Origin: Calditrichota bacterium
Lineage (GTDB): Bacteria; Zhuqueibacterota; Zhuqueibacteria; Residuimicrobiales; Krinioviventaceae
Reading direction: 5' to 3'
Assembly: GCA_013152225.1 (NCBI GenBank)
Contig: JAADGR010000381.1
Span: 1-38,415, forward strand
DNA length: 38,415 nt
Shown piece after piece: positions 7,975 through 16,682 of this stretch. The notes beneath the pieces are model-generated. The model was not told where the DNA came from. It did not search any database and saw only the letters and a program-made list of their open reading frames with translations. Position numbers and translations under genes: made by a program. Numbering within the stretch: the stretch's first letter is position 1; the number at the start of each line of letters is the position of its first letter.

Positions 7975-9258
7975 TTAAATATTATCTCCGACAGGCCTTT
8001 GATTCCATAGGTGACTTGAGCCTGCGAATAGTCTCTTTTTCCGCATTTTTTTCGCCAGTTCGTAAAAGCGCATTAATGCGAACGAGGCGGTCACAATGGT
8101 AAAATAATCTAATGGCAGTCGAAAGCGCACTTTGGTGATAAAGAGCGCGTGTAAAAATGTAAACAGAAGAGCGTAAAAGAAAAACAATAAAAGTTTTTTT
8201 CTCGTCCCGGCCGAGGCAAAAAAGAATCCCAACAGGGACAGGGAAAAAATGGGACCGAAACTGAGAATGCTGATCCAGCGATAAAACCGGTTTTGTCTCA
8301 CATAACCGTGCGTTGTCGGTGACGGATCCCAGCGCCAAAAGCTTATCGCCTTTTCAAGAAACAAAAGTACAGATTTCTTCGGATTTTGCAGGATAAACTT
8401 TTTCGCTTCTTTGATGTAAATCCGGTTAACTTCTGTCTCGGATTTGGCGGCTGCGATTTTGGCATCCAACTGCTTTGGCAGCGGAATATTGCTTCCGGTA
8501 TTGATCGTCGCCTTTGGATTGTTGCCAAGCCAGAGGTTTCGTCCGCCGTTTGTTGATAAATTCACGATATGAAATTCCTGGTAATTGCGGTAAATCCAGG
8601 GCGCAACGGCCACAGCACAAATCAACGCGAACGGAATGCTCAGTTTCAGCAGACGCCGGAAATCGGGCAGAGTGTATACTCCAAGCCACAGCATGACCGC
8701 TATAATCAACACTATTCCTGATGGCCTCGTTAGTGCTGCCCAGGCAAACAACAACCCGCTTAACAGTATAAGCTTAATGTTTTCAGTCTCAGAACCCACA
8801 AATATCAGCAGTGTGGATGCAATGAGCAAAAAGCTAAACCATGAGGTTGCTAAAACCGTACCAGGTACAAAGACAAAGTACGGATAAATCGTTGTTATTC
8901 CGGCAGCAACCAGTCCGACCGTGCTGTTGAATAACAGCTTGCCAAGCAAATAGATGAGCCAGATGGAAACCACGCCGAGCAGCACCTGCACGAACCGTAT
9001 GGCGAAAAGGCTGTTGATCCCGACAACGCGCAACATCGCAAGAAAAAGGGGGTAGCCGACGGGTCGGAACGCTGTGGGCGCGCCATCGTCCATAACATAA
9101 CCATCGCCGGCAACGATGTGATTTGCCAGGGCCATATAATCGAACTCGTCCACCCAGTACACTTTGTTTTCAAGCGTCAGTATATATCCTGTTCGGATGA
9201 GAAAGCCCAGCAATAAAATGCCAAAAAGGATGGCCTGATGTTTTTTAATTTTCGACAT
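7975..9258 (-). CDS. GT39/ArnT-like membrane glycosyltransferase
   Basis: About 427 aa with roughly ten or more hydrophobic segments. Near the N-terminus, in the first periplasmic loop, is YWVDEFDYMALANHIVAGDG, with the acidic residues typical of PMT_2/GT39 enzymes that use polyprenyl-phosphate sugars. FRPVGYPLFLAMLRVVG follows, as in the same family. It would transfer a lipid-linked sugar on the periplasmic face, onto a glycan, lipid or protein acceptor. I chose the ATG at 9258 because GGGA lies nine bases upstream and the hydrophobic helix starts eight residues later. An upstream start at 9312 would add 18 residues lying fully over the preceding gene. It overlaps the end of the Asp-box lipoprotein gene by 14 bp, so the two are translationally linked. 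It is the last gene of the EPS cluster. Confidence 0.75.
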   Translation of the reverse strand: MSKIKKHQAILFGILLLGFLIRTGYILTLENKVYWVDEFDYMALANHIVAGDGYVMDDGAPTAFRPVGYPLFLAMLRVVGINSLFAIRFVQVLLGVVSIWLIYLLGKLLFNSTVGLVAAGITTIYPYFVFVPGTVLATSWFSFLLIASTLLIFVGSETENIKLILLSGLLFAWAALTRPSGIVLIIAVMLWLGVYTLPDFRRLLKLSIPFALICAVAVAPWIYRNYQEFHIVNLSTNGGRNLWLGNNPKATINTGSNIPLPKQLDAKIAAAKSETEVNRIYIKEAKKFILQNPKKSVLLFLEKAISFWRWDPSPTTHGYVRQNRFYRWISILSFGPIFSLSLLGFFFASAGTRKKLLLFFFYALLFTFLHALFITKVRFRLPLDYFTIVTASFALMRFYELAKKMRKKRLFAGSSHLWNQRPVGDNI

Positions 9259-10270
9259 ATTTATAAATCCCTTTTCCCACTGTGCAGGCATAAACAACGG
9301 TCGTTTTCTCATTTTTTACAACACATATTTTTTTCATCTGCAATGATTCCAGGCCGTCATTGAATTGAGACCAGCTTTCGCCGTGGTCTGTGCTTTTATA
9401 CACACCGTCATTCAAAGTTGCCGCCCATATTAAATTCGGATTCTCTTTGTCGGCGTCGATTGAAACGACATCGGAGAATTTCAGGTCGTTTGCAAACTGC
9501 TGCCAGGACTGACCACCGTCCGAGGAGCGGAACAGATCCACCCAGCCGGTGCTCACATAAATTTCGTCGGGATTATTCTGAAAAAAGATATAGCTGTTGG
9601 CAGCAGCCACTCCGTCTCCGGTTTTATACAGACCCTGGTTTGCCGGATTCCATGTTTTCCCGGCATCGGTTGTTTTGTAGATGCCTTTGTAGCGCACGCC
9701 GATGAATAGTGTGTTTTCATTATTCGGCTGGCCGGCAATCGAAATGACGTGATCATGATCGAAGGATTTTGTCCAGGAACGACCCAAATCGTTACTTTTG
9801 TAAACACCGTCTTCCGCCGCAGCCCACAGGACGTTTTGTCCATCGGGGCGGGTGATGATCACGTTGTTGATTCGCGGGTCCTGGTCCGCGTTCCAAATCT
9901 TTTCCCAGGATAACCCGGCATCCAGTGATTTGAAAACGCCTTTTCCCCACGTTCCGCAAATAATTGTTTCGGGATCGTCCGGGCTGGCGGTCAGCGCCTT
10001 TGTATCCCGATTCTCAAGCGTTCCGCTTATATCCGTCCAGTTCTTTCCTCCGTCCGTGGATTTGTAGACTCCGTCCAATGTGCCGATATAGATTCTGTTT
10101 CCACTGTGCCCCGGAACAGCAATGGACTGCACTGTCAGGTTCGACAGACCCGTGCTTATGGAAACCCATTTATTTGGCTGCGCCGGTTGCATTGGATTTT
10201 TATTCGAGCACATGGTCAGAAAAAATGTGCAAAAAGCTAAAACAGGTATGGAATAATTTTTCAGAGTCAT
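9245..10270 (-). CDS. Asp-box (BNR/sortilin-like) beta-propeller lipoprotein
   Basis: A 341-aa product. The N-terminal signal ends in LTMC (Cys21), an acceptable though imperfect lipobox. Six Asp-box motifs (S/T-x-D-x-G-x-x-W) are visible: STDGGKNW, SLDAGLSW, SNDLGRSW, TTDAGKTW, SSDGGQSW and STDHGESW. Each follows a GVYKS- or GIYKT-type strand, as in six- or seven-bladed propellers of the BNR/VPS10 type. It is probably anchored in a membrane and exposed to the periplasm or surface. No catalytic residues can be named, so I do not call it a sialidase. It lies between two glycosyltransferase genes of the EPS cluster and overlaps the next by 14 bp, which suggests a role in glycan assembly or binding. 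GGAG lies 11 bases before the ATG. Confidence 0.75.
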   Translation of the reverse strand: MTLKNYSIPVLAFCTFFLTMCSNKNPMQPAQPNKWVSISTGLSNLTVQSIAVPGHSGNRIYIGTLDGVYKSTDGGKNWTDISGTLENRDTKALTASPDDPETIICGTWGKGVFKSLDAGLSWEKIWNADQDPRINNVIITRPDGQNVLWAAAEDGVYKSNDLGRSWTKSFDHDHVISIAGQPNNENTLFIGVRYKGIYKTTDAGKTWNPANQGLYKTGDGVAAANSYIFFQNNPDEIYVSTGWVDLFRSSDGGQSWQQFANDLKFSDVVSIDADKENPNLIWAATLNDGVYKSTDHGESWSQFNDGLESLQMKKICVVKNEKTTVVYACTVGKGIYKYVEN

Positions 10271-10349
10271 CGACTTTTTCTCCGTGATAACAACCGTGCC
10301 AAAATTATGTAACCATTCAATCGAGCATCTTTATTACAACGAGTACTTT

Positions 10350-10444
10350 TGTCATTGCAAGCGAAACGGAGTGGAGCGAAGCAATCTCATGCTTGACAGG
10401 CAGTTATGAGATTGCTTCGTCGTTCCTCACTCCTCGCAATGACA
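10350..10444. repeat. MITE-like palindromic element, 'CATTGCGAG' family, copy 2
   Basis: The arms are about 40 bp (10350-10390 and 10406-10444). Each starts TGTCATTGC and contains CGAAGCAATCTCAT, inverted with respect to one another. It occupies most of the 215-bp gap between the GT4 and the Asp-box lipoprotein genes. It could act as a transcript-stabilising hairpin or a terminator-like break inside the EPS operon. Confidence 0.65.
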
Positions 10445-10485
10445 GGTATCTGCTCACCGGCTTTGGGAACAGACCTTTTGCTGTC

Positions 10486-11946
10486 TCAATTCTGTATTTC
10501 TTCAAATGTCCCGCTGGGAGTCACATAATATACTTTTTCAATAGTTTCGGATTTTTTTGAAAAATCCATAAATCGAATGCCGCTTTTACTTTTGTCATTT
10601 GTTTTGAAACTCGGTGTTTCCGCAAATGAATTGTCATCAAAAATGTTTTCTGCATCATATTGTTCCATTTTTACTTTATCTCCTATATTTGCAAATGAAA
10701 AATCAGCAAGTTCGTTCGTTGTAAAGACGGGCATTTCTTCTGCAGGTACAATGAATTCGGAAACTTTATCATAAGCACGAAGAAGAGCTTTATGCGTGTG
10801 GCGCCAGGCAAGGTGATCCACAACACGACGACGCCCGAATCTGCCCATTTCCTCTCGTTTTAAGGGATCGTCTAAAAGTTTGTCAATTTCGGCAGCGAAT
10901 TGTTCCGTGTTGTCGGGCGGGACATACACCGCAGCTTGCTGCGCAGAGTGTTTTGCTTCCGTCAGATCGAACGAGACAATAGGCTTGGCGAACGTCATAT
11001 ATTCAAGGATTTTATTCATTGTCGAGTGATCAGCCCATTCGGAAAATGGGTCGGGATCGACGCATACGTCGGCAGTGGATAAATAGCGGCACAGTTCCTC
11101 ATCCGGGATGCGCCCGGTAAATGCAACGTGATCCGACATGCCCATTTCGTCACTCATTTTTTCCAAGTCCTCCATGGCCGGGCCGCCGCCGATCAGAGTG
11201 AACTGGACATCTTTGCGTCCGATTTTGTTAATGAAATGGTCGATAGAACGGAGAAGATAATCAACACCATCCTGCGGGCACATTTCTCCGAGGTAGGCGA
11301 CCATGTACTTTCGGCCTCGTTTCAACGCGTTTTCCGGCGGCATTATTCGAAGACGCTGCAAATCCGGTCCGGTGCGAACGACAAAAATGTCCTCCTCTGA
11401 TCTTCCGCCCCTGCTCATGGCAACATTTTTATAGGACTCGTTGGTCGAGATAATAATGTCCGCGGTTTTCAAAGTCCATTTTTCCAGCAGCAGGAGCATC
11501 TTGTGCAGCAGTCCGCCCTTTTTATCATATTTTGCCTCAAACATTTCCGGCGACAAATCGTGATGATCGAATACAAACTTTTTACCAAACAGTTTGTAAA
11601 AACGAGCGAGCAGAAAATATGTGTCCGGCGGATTGCACGCCTGAATGATGTCAAAGCCTTCGCGGAACAGAACTTTGAGTGACAGTGATGCTGTGGCCAG
11701 CCAGGCATAAGCAAATTCAAAAAAATAGCTCAGTGCACCTTGCGCATTAACCGGCATTTTGTAGCGATAAACGGCAATGTCATCGATGCGTTCGTAACTC
11801 TCCGTAAACTCTTTTGATTTTGGGCTAATAACGGAAACTTTATATCCATGATCCCGCAGCGTTTGTGCTTCCAGCCAGACACGCCTGTCAAAAGGCACCG
11901 GCAGATTCTGCACAATAATTAAAACTTTACCAGCATATCCCTTCAT
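10486..11946 (-). CDS. GT4-family glycosyltransferase (WecH-like) with a C-terminal extension
   Basis: A 486-aa GT-B enzyme. The N-terminal half has VLIIVQNLPVPFDRRVWLEA and FVFDHHDLSPEMF, typical of a GT4 subgroup often named glycosyltransferase WbuB/WecH-like. The nucleotide-sugar half shows VAYLGEMCPQDGVDYLLRSI, FTLIGGGPAMEDLE, VAFTGRIPDEELCRYLSTAD and STMNKILEYMTFAKPIVSFD. It would add a sugar to the lipid-linked repeat unit in the cytoplasm. The last ~80 residues, after the normal end of the fold (about 405), are polar and rich in Ser, Asp and Lys; I recognise no domain there. The start overlaps the end of the dehydrogenase gene by 20 bp, with GAGGTGG just upstream of the ATG. Confidence 0.85.
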   Translation of the reverse strand: MKGYAGKVLIIVQNLPVPFDRRVWLEAQTLRDHGYKVSVISPKSKEFTESYERIDDIAVYRYKMPVNAQGALSYFFEFAYAWLATASLSLKVLFREGFDIIQACNPPDTYFLLARFYKLFGKKFVFDHHDLSPEMFEAKYDKKGGLLHKMLLLLEKWTLKTADIIISTNESYKNVAMSRGGRSEEDIFVVRTGPDLQRLRIMPPENALKRGRKYMVAYLGEMCPQDGVDYLLRSIDHFINKIGRKDVQFTLIGGGPAMEDLEKMSDEMGMSDHVAFTGRIPDEELCRYLSTADVCVDPDPFSEWADHSTMNKILEYMTFAKPIVSFDLTEAKHSAQQAAVYVPPDNTEQFAAEIDKLLDDPLKREEMGRFGRRRVVDHLAWRHTHKALLRAYDKVSEFIVPAEEMPVFTTNELADFSFANIGDKVKMEQYDAENIFDDNSFAETPSFKTNDKSKSGIRFMDFSKKSETIEKVYYVTPSGTFEEIQN

Positions 11947-13249
11947 AATCCACCTCTTTCAGATTCCCGTTGTTCGCATTATCAAGACCGGTCAGGTCTA
12001 TGATTTTGTGGCCGTTTTTCAGATCACCCAAAATGGCTTCATGCTCCCTGGCTTGATTTCCAACAATGACCACGTCCGAATGATCGAGAACATCCTGCAC
12101 CGAATCGCTCATCAGTTTTGCAATGTGCGGGATGTAACGTTTGATATAGTCTTTGTTTGAGCCGATGAGACGAGCCATGGAAACATTTTTATCATAGATT
12201 CGGATTTTGTATCCTTTGCCGATGAGTTGTTCCACCATGTTGACGATCGGACTTTCGCGAAGATCATCCGTGCCCCCCTTAAAACTCAGGCCGAGCACAC
12301 CGATTCGCTTGCGGCCATTTTTCTGCACCATATCCAGCGCATGATGGATGTGTTCCATATTGCTTTCCATGGCTGCATCAAGCAACGGCACAGCAATGTC
12401 CTTTTGTTTGGCTTCGTGAGTAATGGCACGAAGGTCTTTGGGCAGGCAGGATCCGCCGAAAGCAAAACCAGGTTTCAGATAATAGGGTGACAGGTTAAGT
12501 TTGACATCACTGGTGAAAACTTGCATCACTTTACGGCTGTCGATATTATACTCTTTGCAAATTCGCCCAATCTCGTTTGCAAACGCAACTTTGATGGCAT
12601 GAAATGCATTGTCCGAGTATTTGATCATCGATGCTTCACCGATACCGATGCGGAAAATTTTATCGTCGATTGGGCGGTACATTTTTTCCAGAATATCGGC
12701 GGTTTTCTCGTCCAGTTCGCCGATCACTGTTTTGGGAGGATGATAGAAATCATATACCGAAGTGCTTTCCCGGAGAAATTCCGGGTTCAATGCAAATCCA
12801 AAATCTTTTCCCGCTTTTTTGCCGGAATTTTCTTCCAGCCGGGCAATGGCGATTTTTTCAGGAATGCCCGGCAATACCGTGCTTCGCAGTACCACAGAAG
12901 TGTAACTCTTTTTATATTTCAATGCCCGTCCGATTTGTCCGCAGACCCGGTCGACATAAGAAAAATCGATACTGCCGTTGCTGTTGCTCGGCGTGCCCAC
13001 GCAGATAAAAATGACATCCGAATCGCGAATAGCCTTTGTTGTGTTTTGTGTTGCCGACAAATTACCTTCATCTACCTGGCGTTTGATGAGAACATCGATA
13101 TCTTTTTCGACAATTGGTGAAATGCCTTTGTTGATCATTTTCACTTTGCTCGATTTGACATCCACCCCGATCACTTTGTGTCCCATTTCTGCAAAACAAG
13201 CTGCTGAAACACACCCCACATATCCTAAACCAAAAACACTTATATTCAT
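11927..13249 (-). CDS. algD: nucleotide-sugar dehydrogenase, GDP-mannose 6-dehydrogenase (AlgD)-like
   Basis: A 440-aa NAD-dependent four-electron dehydrogenase that oxidises the C6 hydroxyl of a nucleotide sugar to a uronic acid. The Rossmann motif is at residues 5-13 (VFGLGYVGC). FVGTPS-like ICVGTPSNS follows near 82-90, and LNPEFLRES near 154-162. The catalytic loop GFAFGGSCLPKD places Cys268 at the same number as the AlgD nucleophile known from Pseudomonas. GGSCLPKD rather than GxxCxPxD of other UDP-sugar enzymes favours GDP-mannose, though UDP-glucose specificity is not excluded. The likely product is GDP-mannuronate for the EPS. No mannose-1-phosphate guanylyltransferase gene is seen nearby. 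AAGGAG lies seven bases before the ATG. It overlaps the following GT4 gene by 20 bp. Confidence 0.86.
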   Translation of the reverse strand: MNISVFGLGYVGCVSAACFAEMGHKVIGVDVKSSKVKMINKGISPIVEKDIDVLIKRQVDEGNLSATQNTTKAIRDSDVIFICVGTPSNSNGSIDFSYVDRVCGQIGRALKYKKSYTSVVLRSTVLPGIPEKIAIARLEENSGKKAGKDFGFALNPEFLRESTSVYDFYHPPKTVIGELDEKTADILEKMYRPIDDKIFRIGIGEASMIKYSDNAFHAIKVAFANEIGRICKEYNIDSRKVMQVFTSDVKLNLSPYYLKPGFAFGGSCLPKDLRAITHEAKQKDIAVPLLDAAMESNMEHIHHALDMVQKNGRKRIGVLGLSFKGGTDDLRESPIVNMVEQLIGKGYKIRIYDKNVSMARLIGSNKDYIKRYIPHIAKLMSDSVQDVLDHSDVVIVGNQAREHEAILGDLKNGHKIIDLTGLDNANNGNLKEVDYEGICW

Positions 13250-13273
13250 TTTATAGCTCCTTCTGTCAGCGAG

Positions 13274-14635
13274 TTAGTTTAAAATACCGGGCACATTGGA
13301 GATCACAGATTTCAATTTACCATTTTCAGTGCGCGGTATAAAAGTGAGTTGTTCAATTTCAAGGTGCATGGGTTCTCCCAGCCGCTTTTGCAATTTGCTT
13401 AAAATTGAATCGGCATCACTTTGCTTGAAAAACTGATCGGGAACGATTCTTAAAATAACATTTTTAGTATCCGGTTGAAAAATTTGCGCCTCAATTAAAT
13501 TATTGGCTCCCTTGAATACATGATCCAGGCGGCCAACCAGCTTTCCGCTTGGAGTGATAATATAGTCATCCGCGCGGCCAACGATTTTTTCGATGACGGG
13601 ATAATTCCTTCCGCACGGGCATTGCTCGTTGCTCGGCTTGATGACATCTCCCACCCTGTAACGGATGAGCGGCATGGCCATGTTGGTGAATGTTGTGCCA
13701 ACGACTTCGTAAATGCCATTGCTGAGAGAATCCGAGCTTTTGAATTCGACCAGGCTGTATTCCGGTACCAGGTGGTGCCTGCCATGTTCACATGTGTGGA
13801 TTGCGGCAACGCGTTCCGCCATGCCATAGTAATCGTAGACCCGGCACTGGAAGGCTTGTTCGATAACGGCCTTTTGTTTTGCAACCAGCGTTTCCGATGT
13901 CGTCAGGGCACTTTTCATCTGGACTTTTATGTTTTTATTCAGCATGAGTTTGGCCAGCACATAAAGGGATGAAGGATATCCTTCCACTGCCTTAATATGG
14001 TATTTTCTCAATGCCGTAACATAACGGTCGATGTTCCGCTCGGATAAATGATATGACGACATGTACAGCTTGTTTTCTATGGGACTGAAATTCCAAAAGA
14101 TGTTGTTCCTTGTTCTGATTTGCGGAATCATTTCACCTTTCAAAGTGGCATAGCGGTCATTCGGACCGAGTTTTGCCCATTGCCATTGGCGCATGAGCAT
14201 AGCATGTTCAAAACCGACATTGTCAAGATCGCGATAAAGTGTAAGTGGTTTACCGGTGGAGCCGCTGGTCTGACACTTGTACAACATAGGTGGAAAGGCA
14301 TTTACCGCAAGCATGTCTCGATAATTTTTTCTCACATCTTCTTTTTCCAGAATCGGCAATTTGACAATAAAGTCGATGGATTTTATATCATCCGGCTTTA
14401 TGCCGTAGACCTGCATTTTACCGCGATAATAGGGCACATTCTTGTACGCAGATTTTATGGTCGCCTTTAAATGCTCTAATTGATAATCCAGCAAGTGTTG
14501 TTCAGACCACCATTGGGATTCGGCCAAAAGCTTTTTATATTTTCTATAAGGACTGATCGTTCGCTTTATGATTCTGTGGCGAACGCCGTTACCAAAGAAT
14601 CCTATAGTCATATTTTTCCAATCCGAATTCCGCAT
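13274..14635 (-). CDS. capK: CapK/PaaK-like adenylate-forming protein
   Basis: A 453-aa member of the phenylacetate-CoA-ligase-like branch of AMP-forming enzymes. The ATP-binding loop TSGSTGKP is at 123-130. It is followed by VYDYYGMAERVAAIHTC, the A5-type motif (YG..E), and PLIRYRVGDVI, a conserved segment in PaaK homologues. CPCGRNYPVIEKIVGRADDYI gives the hinge region with two close cysteines, as in PaaK/CapK. Homologues in capsule clusters are called CapK. Their substrate is not settled; they are thought to activate an acyl or carboxylate group that decorates the glycan. No acyltransferase partner is seen beside it. The start has AAGGAG eight bases upstream. Confidence 0.82.
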   Translation of the reverse strand: MRNSDWKNMTIGFFGNGVRHRIIKRTISPYRKYKKLLAESQWWSEQHLLDYQLEHLKATIKSAYKNVPYYRGKMQVYGIKPDDIKSIDFIVKLPILEKEDVRKNYRDMLAVNAFPPMLYKCQTSGSTGKPLTLYRDLDNVGFEHAMLMRQWQWAKLGPNDRYATLKGEMIPQIRTRNNIFWNFSPIENKLYMSSYHLSERNIDRYVTALRKYHIKAVEGYPSSLYVLAKLMLNKNIKVQMKSALTTSETLVAKQKAVIEQAFQCRVYDYYGMAERVAAIHTCEHGRHHLVPEYSLVEFKSSDSLSNGIYEVVGTTFTNMAMPLIRYRVGDVIKPSNEQCPCGRNYPVIEKIVGRADDYIITPSGKLVGRLDHVFKGANNLIEAQIFQPDTKNVILRIVPDQFFKQSDADSILSKLQKRLGEPMHLEIEQLTFIPRTENGKLKSVISNVPGILN

Positions 14636-14697
14636 GTTCTCTCCTTAAAACCGCTAATTTTCTATGTATCCGCTTCACTCATTTCCGAATTGACTTT

Positions 14698-15396
14698 TTA
14701 TTTTATTGCCAAAACGTAAACTGAAGGGATTATTTTTTTTTCAACTCGAAGCTTTTTTGCAAAGCGAAAGATGCTGCTGAAATAATTCTCTTTTGCATTA
14801 TAATAAAGATCACTTACGGGTCTCACATCGGTGAAATATCTACCGAGCATTTGCTCCAGTTCTTCTTCTCTGAAGCCGGCATGTGCTCCGTAACGATTTT
14901 CAAAACGTCCCGCCAGCCGATATTTCCAGTCAATTGCGTTTTGTCGCATTTGTTGATAGAACGATTTGTGTCTCATGCCGATATATCCAAGAAATCTTTC
15001 GCGGTTTGGCACACCAAAATAGGCAATGCCGTTTTGCTTCAAAACTCTTTGCGCTTCATTTAAAATGAGGTGCACATTTTTAACATGTTCCAATACGTGA
15101 AAAGAATAAATGGCATCAAACGTATTGTCCGCAAAAGGCAAATGCGATCCGTCATAGTTTTCGAGTGTGGCCAGATCTTTTGATTTTTCTTCAAATTTTT
15201 TATTTATGTCGATTCCATAAACAGCGGCACCGGTTAATATCGCAAGCCGGGCAGCTTCTTCTCCGCTTCCACAACCGAGATCAAGAATTTTGCGCAAAGA
15301 TTTCAGGGCCTTTTCTTTTCGGATAATACCTAGAAAAGTTTGTATCTGGAAACGCTGCCCTTTTTCTTTTAATTTTTCGCTATCCATGCTGTCCAT
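14698..15396 (-). CDS. class I SAM-dependent methyltransferase
   Basis: About 232 aa. Motif I is ILDLGCGSGEEAARLA, followed by the acidic end of strand beta-2 (VYGIDINKKFEEKS). Then come FADNTFDAIYSFHVLEHV (motif II-like) and LILNEAQRVLKQNGIAYFGV (motif III-like). This is the Methyltransf_11/25 type common in polysaccharide clusters, likely methylating a sugar or the lipid-linked glycan. Several starts are possible: GTG 15417 and ATG 15411 would overlap the upstream GT4 gene, while ATG 15396 begins three bases after that gene's stop. I list the last of these. No strong ribosome site decides among them. Confidence 0.78.
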   Translation of the reverse strand: MDSMDSEKLKEKGQRFQIQTFLGIIRKEKALKSLRKILDLGCGSGEEAARLAILTGAAVYGIDINKKFEEKSKDLATLENYDGSHLPFADNTFDAIYSFHVLEHVKNVHLILNEAQRVLKQNGIAYFGVPNRERFLGYIGMRHKSFYQQMRQNAIDWKYRLAGRFENRYGAHAGFREEELEQMLGRYFTDVRPVSDLYYNAKENYFSSIFRFAKKLRVEKKIIPSVYVLAIK

Positions 15397-15397
15397 T

Positions 15398-16639
15398 TTA
15401 CTGCATCTCATTTGCACGATGTGTCAATTTCCTTGGTTGTTTGGAGAAAGCAATTCTTTTCTTTACTGTCAGGCTTTCATATAAAGCCAGATATTTCATG
15501 GCAATGTCATTAATGTTATAGTTATTGAGTATTTCAAGACTGGCGTTTTTTCCCATCCTTTCACGCAAACCCGGATTGCGCATCATGATTTTGAGTGCCG
15601 CGGCGAACCTTTCCGTATCCTCACAGTTCACCAAAAAGCCGTATTTCCCGGTCTGAATGATTTCGTCGGTGATGCCGGGAATGATATTCGCAACTGTGGG
15701 CAAACTGGTTGACATGGCCTCTAAGATGGCGTTTGGCTGTCCTTCCTGCCTGCTGGGGTGGATGTAAATATCAGCCGCTTGCATATATTCGTGAACATGA
15801 GTTTGTGTTTGTTCGAAATACACAATATCTTCAAGCCCGTAAAAAGAAATCATTTTTTTTATTTTTTTCACAAAGGATTCGACTTCTTTATCATATTGAC
15901 CGAAACCCTTTGCATATTGCTGCGGGCCGATCACCCATAACATAAGATCTTCATCCAGAGTTTCGGTCAAGGTATAGACAGCTTTGATGAGCGAGTCGAT
16001 GCCTTTACGATAACTTACCAGCCCGACCGTTAAGAGCACAATTTTATCATGTGATATTTTCAGCCTGTTTCGGATGTGAGCTTTTTCTGCCGGCGGTACA
16101 GGACTGAATAATTCCGTATCAACGCCGTTCGATAATCTTTCGTATCTCGTCTTTGAACCCAAACCTGTTTGGCAGGTTTTTTCCAATAGCGGTGAAGTCG
16201 GGACGATCACTTTTGCCCAATTATAGACTTTTGAGGCGAACCAACCGAATTTTCTTTCGCGTACCGACACGGGGTCGTCCACATTCTGGTTGGTGATTTT
16301 TTGCACCAGCGGGATGCCGGTCGCTTTGGCCGCCAGATTGACAGGCGCATGAAAACCGTGTGCATGGAGTATGTCGTATCTTTTTTGATTTTTGTAAATG
16401 TAACGGAAAATTTCCCAGGCATAAGCTGTTTTGTGACGCCAAGTGCTCCTGTTGCGCAATACTCTTATGACCGGCACGCCGTCTACCTCACCGTAGCCGA
16501 CGAGATTCAATTTATCCGTTCCGGATAAAACTTCAACATTTACGCCCAAATTAATTAACCTTCGCGCCAGCCTGTGGCTTTGCAAGGCACCGCCGCAAAA
16601 TTCCGGATAATACAACCAGTTTGTCATTAATACACGCAT
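15398..16639 (-). CDS. GT4-family retaining glycosyltransferase
   Basis: A 413-aa GT-B enzyme. It starts with a glycine-rich acceptor loop (YYPEFCGGALQSHRLARRL). DILHAHGFHAPVNLAAKATG follows, then the nucleotide-sugar half: VLLTVGLVSYRKGIDSLIKA (about 201-220), the HPSRQEG loop and an E-x7-E motif formed by Glu299 and Glu307 (EGQPNAILE). These are the usual donor-binding residues of GT4. It acts in the cytoplasm on the growing repeat unit; donor and linkage cannot be told from sequence. AAGGTGAGAT precedes the ATG. The gene sits between the GT2 and methyltransferase genes in one run of closely spaced genes. Confidence 0.87.
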   Translation of the reverse strand: MRVLMTNWLYYPEFCGGALQSHRLARRLINLGVNVEVLSGTDKLNLVGYGEVDGVPVIRVLRNRSTWRHKTAYAWEIFRYIYKNQKRYDILHAHGFHAPVNLAAKATGIPLVQKITNQNVDDPVSVRERKFGWFASKVYNWAKVIVPTSPLLEKTCQTGLGSKTRYERLSNGVDTELFSPVPPAEKAHIRNRLKISHDKIVLLTVGLVSYRKGIDSLIKAVYTLTETLDEDLMLWVIGPQQYAKGFGQYDKEVESFVKKIKKMISFYGLEDIVYFEQTQTHVHEYMQAADIYIHPSRQEGQPNAILEAMSTSLPTVANIIPGITDEIIQTGKYGFLVNCEDTERFAAALKIMMRNPGLRERMGKNASLEILNNYNINDIAMKYLALYESLTVKKRIAFSKQPRKLTHRANEMQ

Positions 16640-16682
16640 ATCTCACCTTTGTCTAAGAGTTCGTTCACGTTAAAAAGGTTTA

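Noticed and set aside
10283-10303. Sigma-54-like promoter ahead of the Asp-box lipoprotein (TTGGCACG on the minus strand)
   Set aside because: The -24 half is perfect but the -12 half reads TTATC without the GC, and the start point would lie downstream of the gene's ribosome site.
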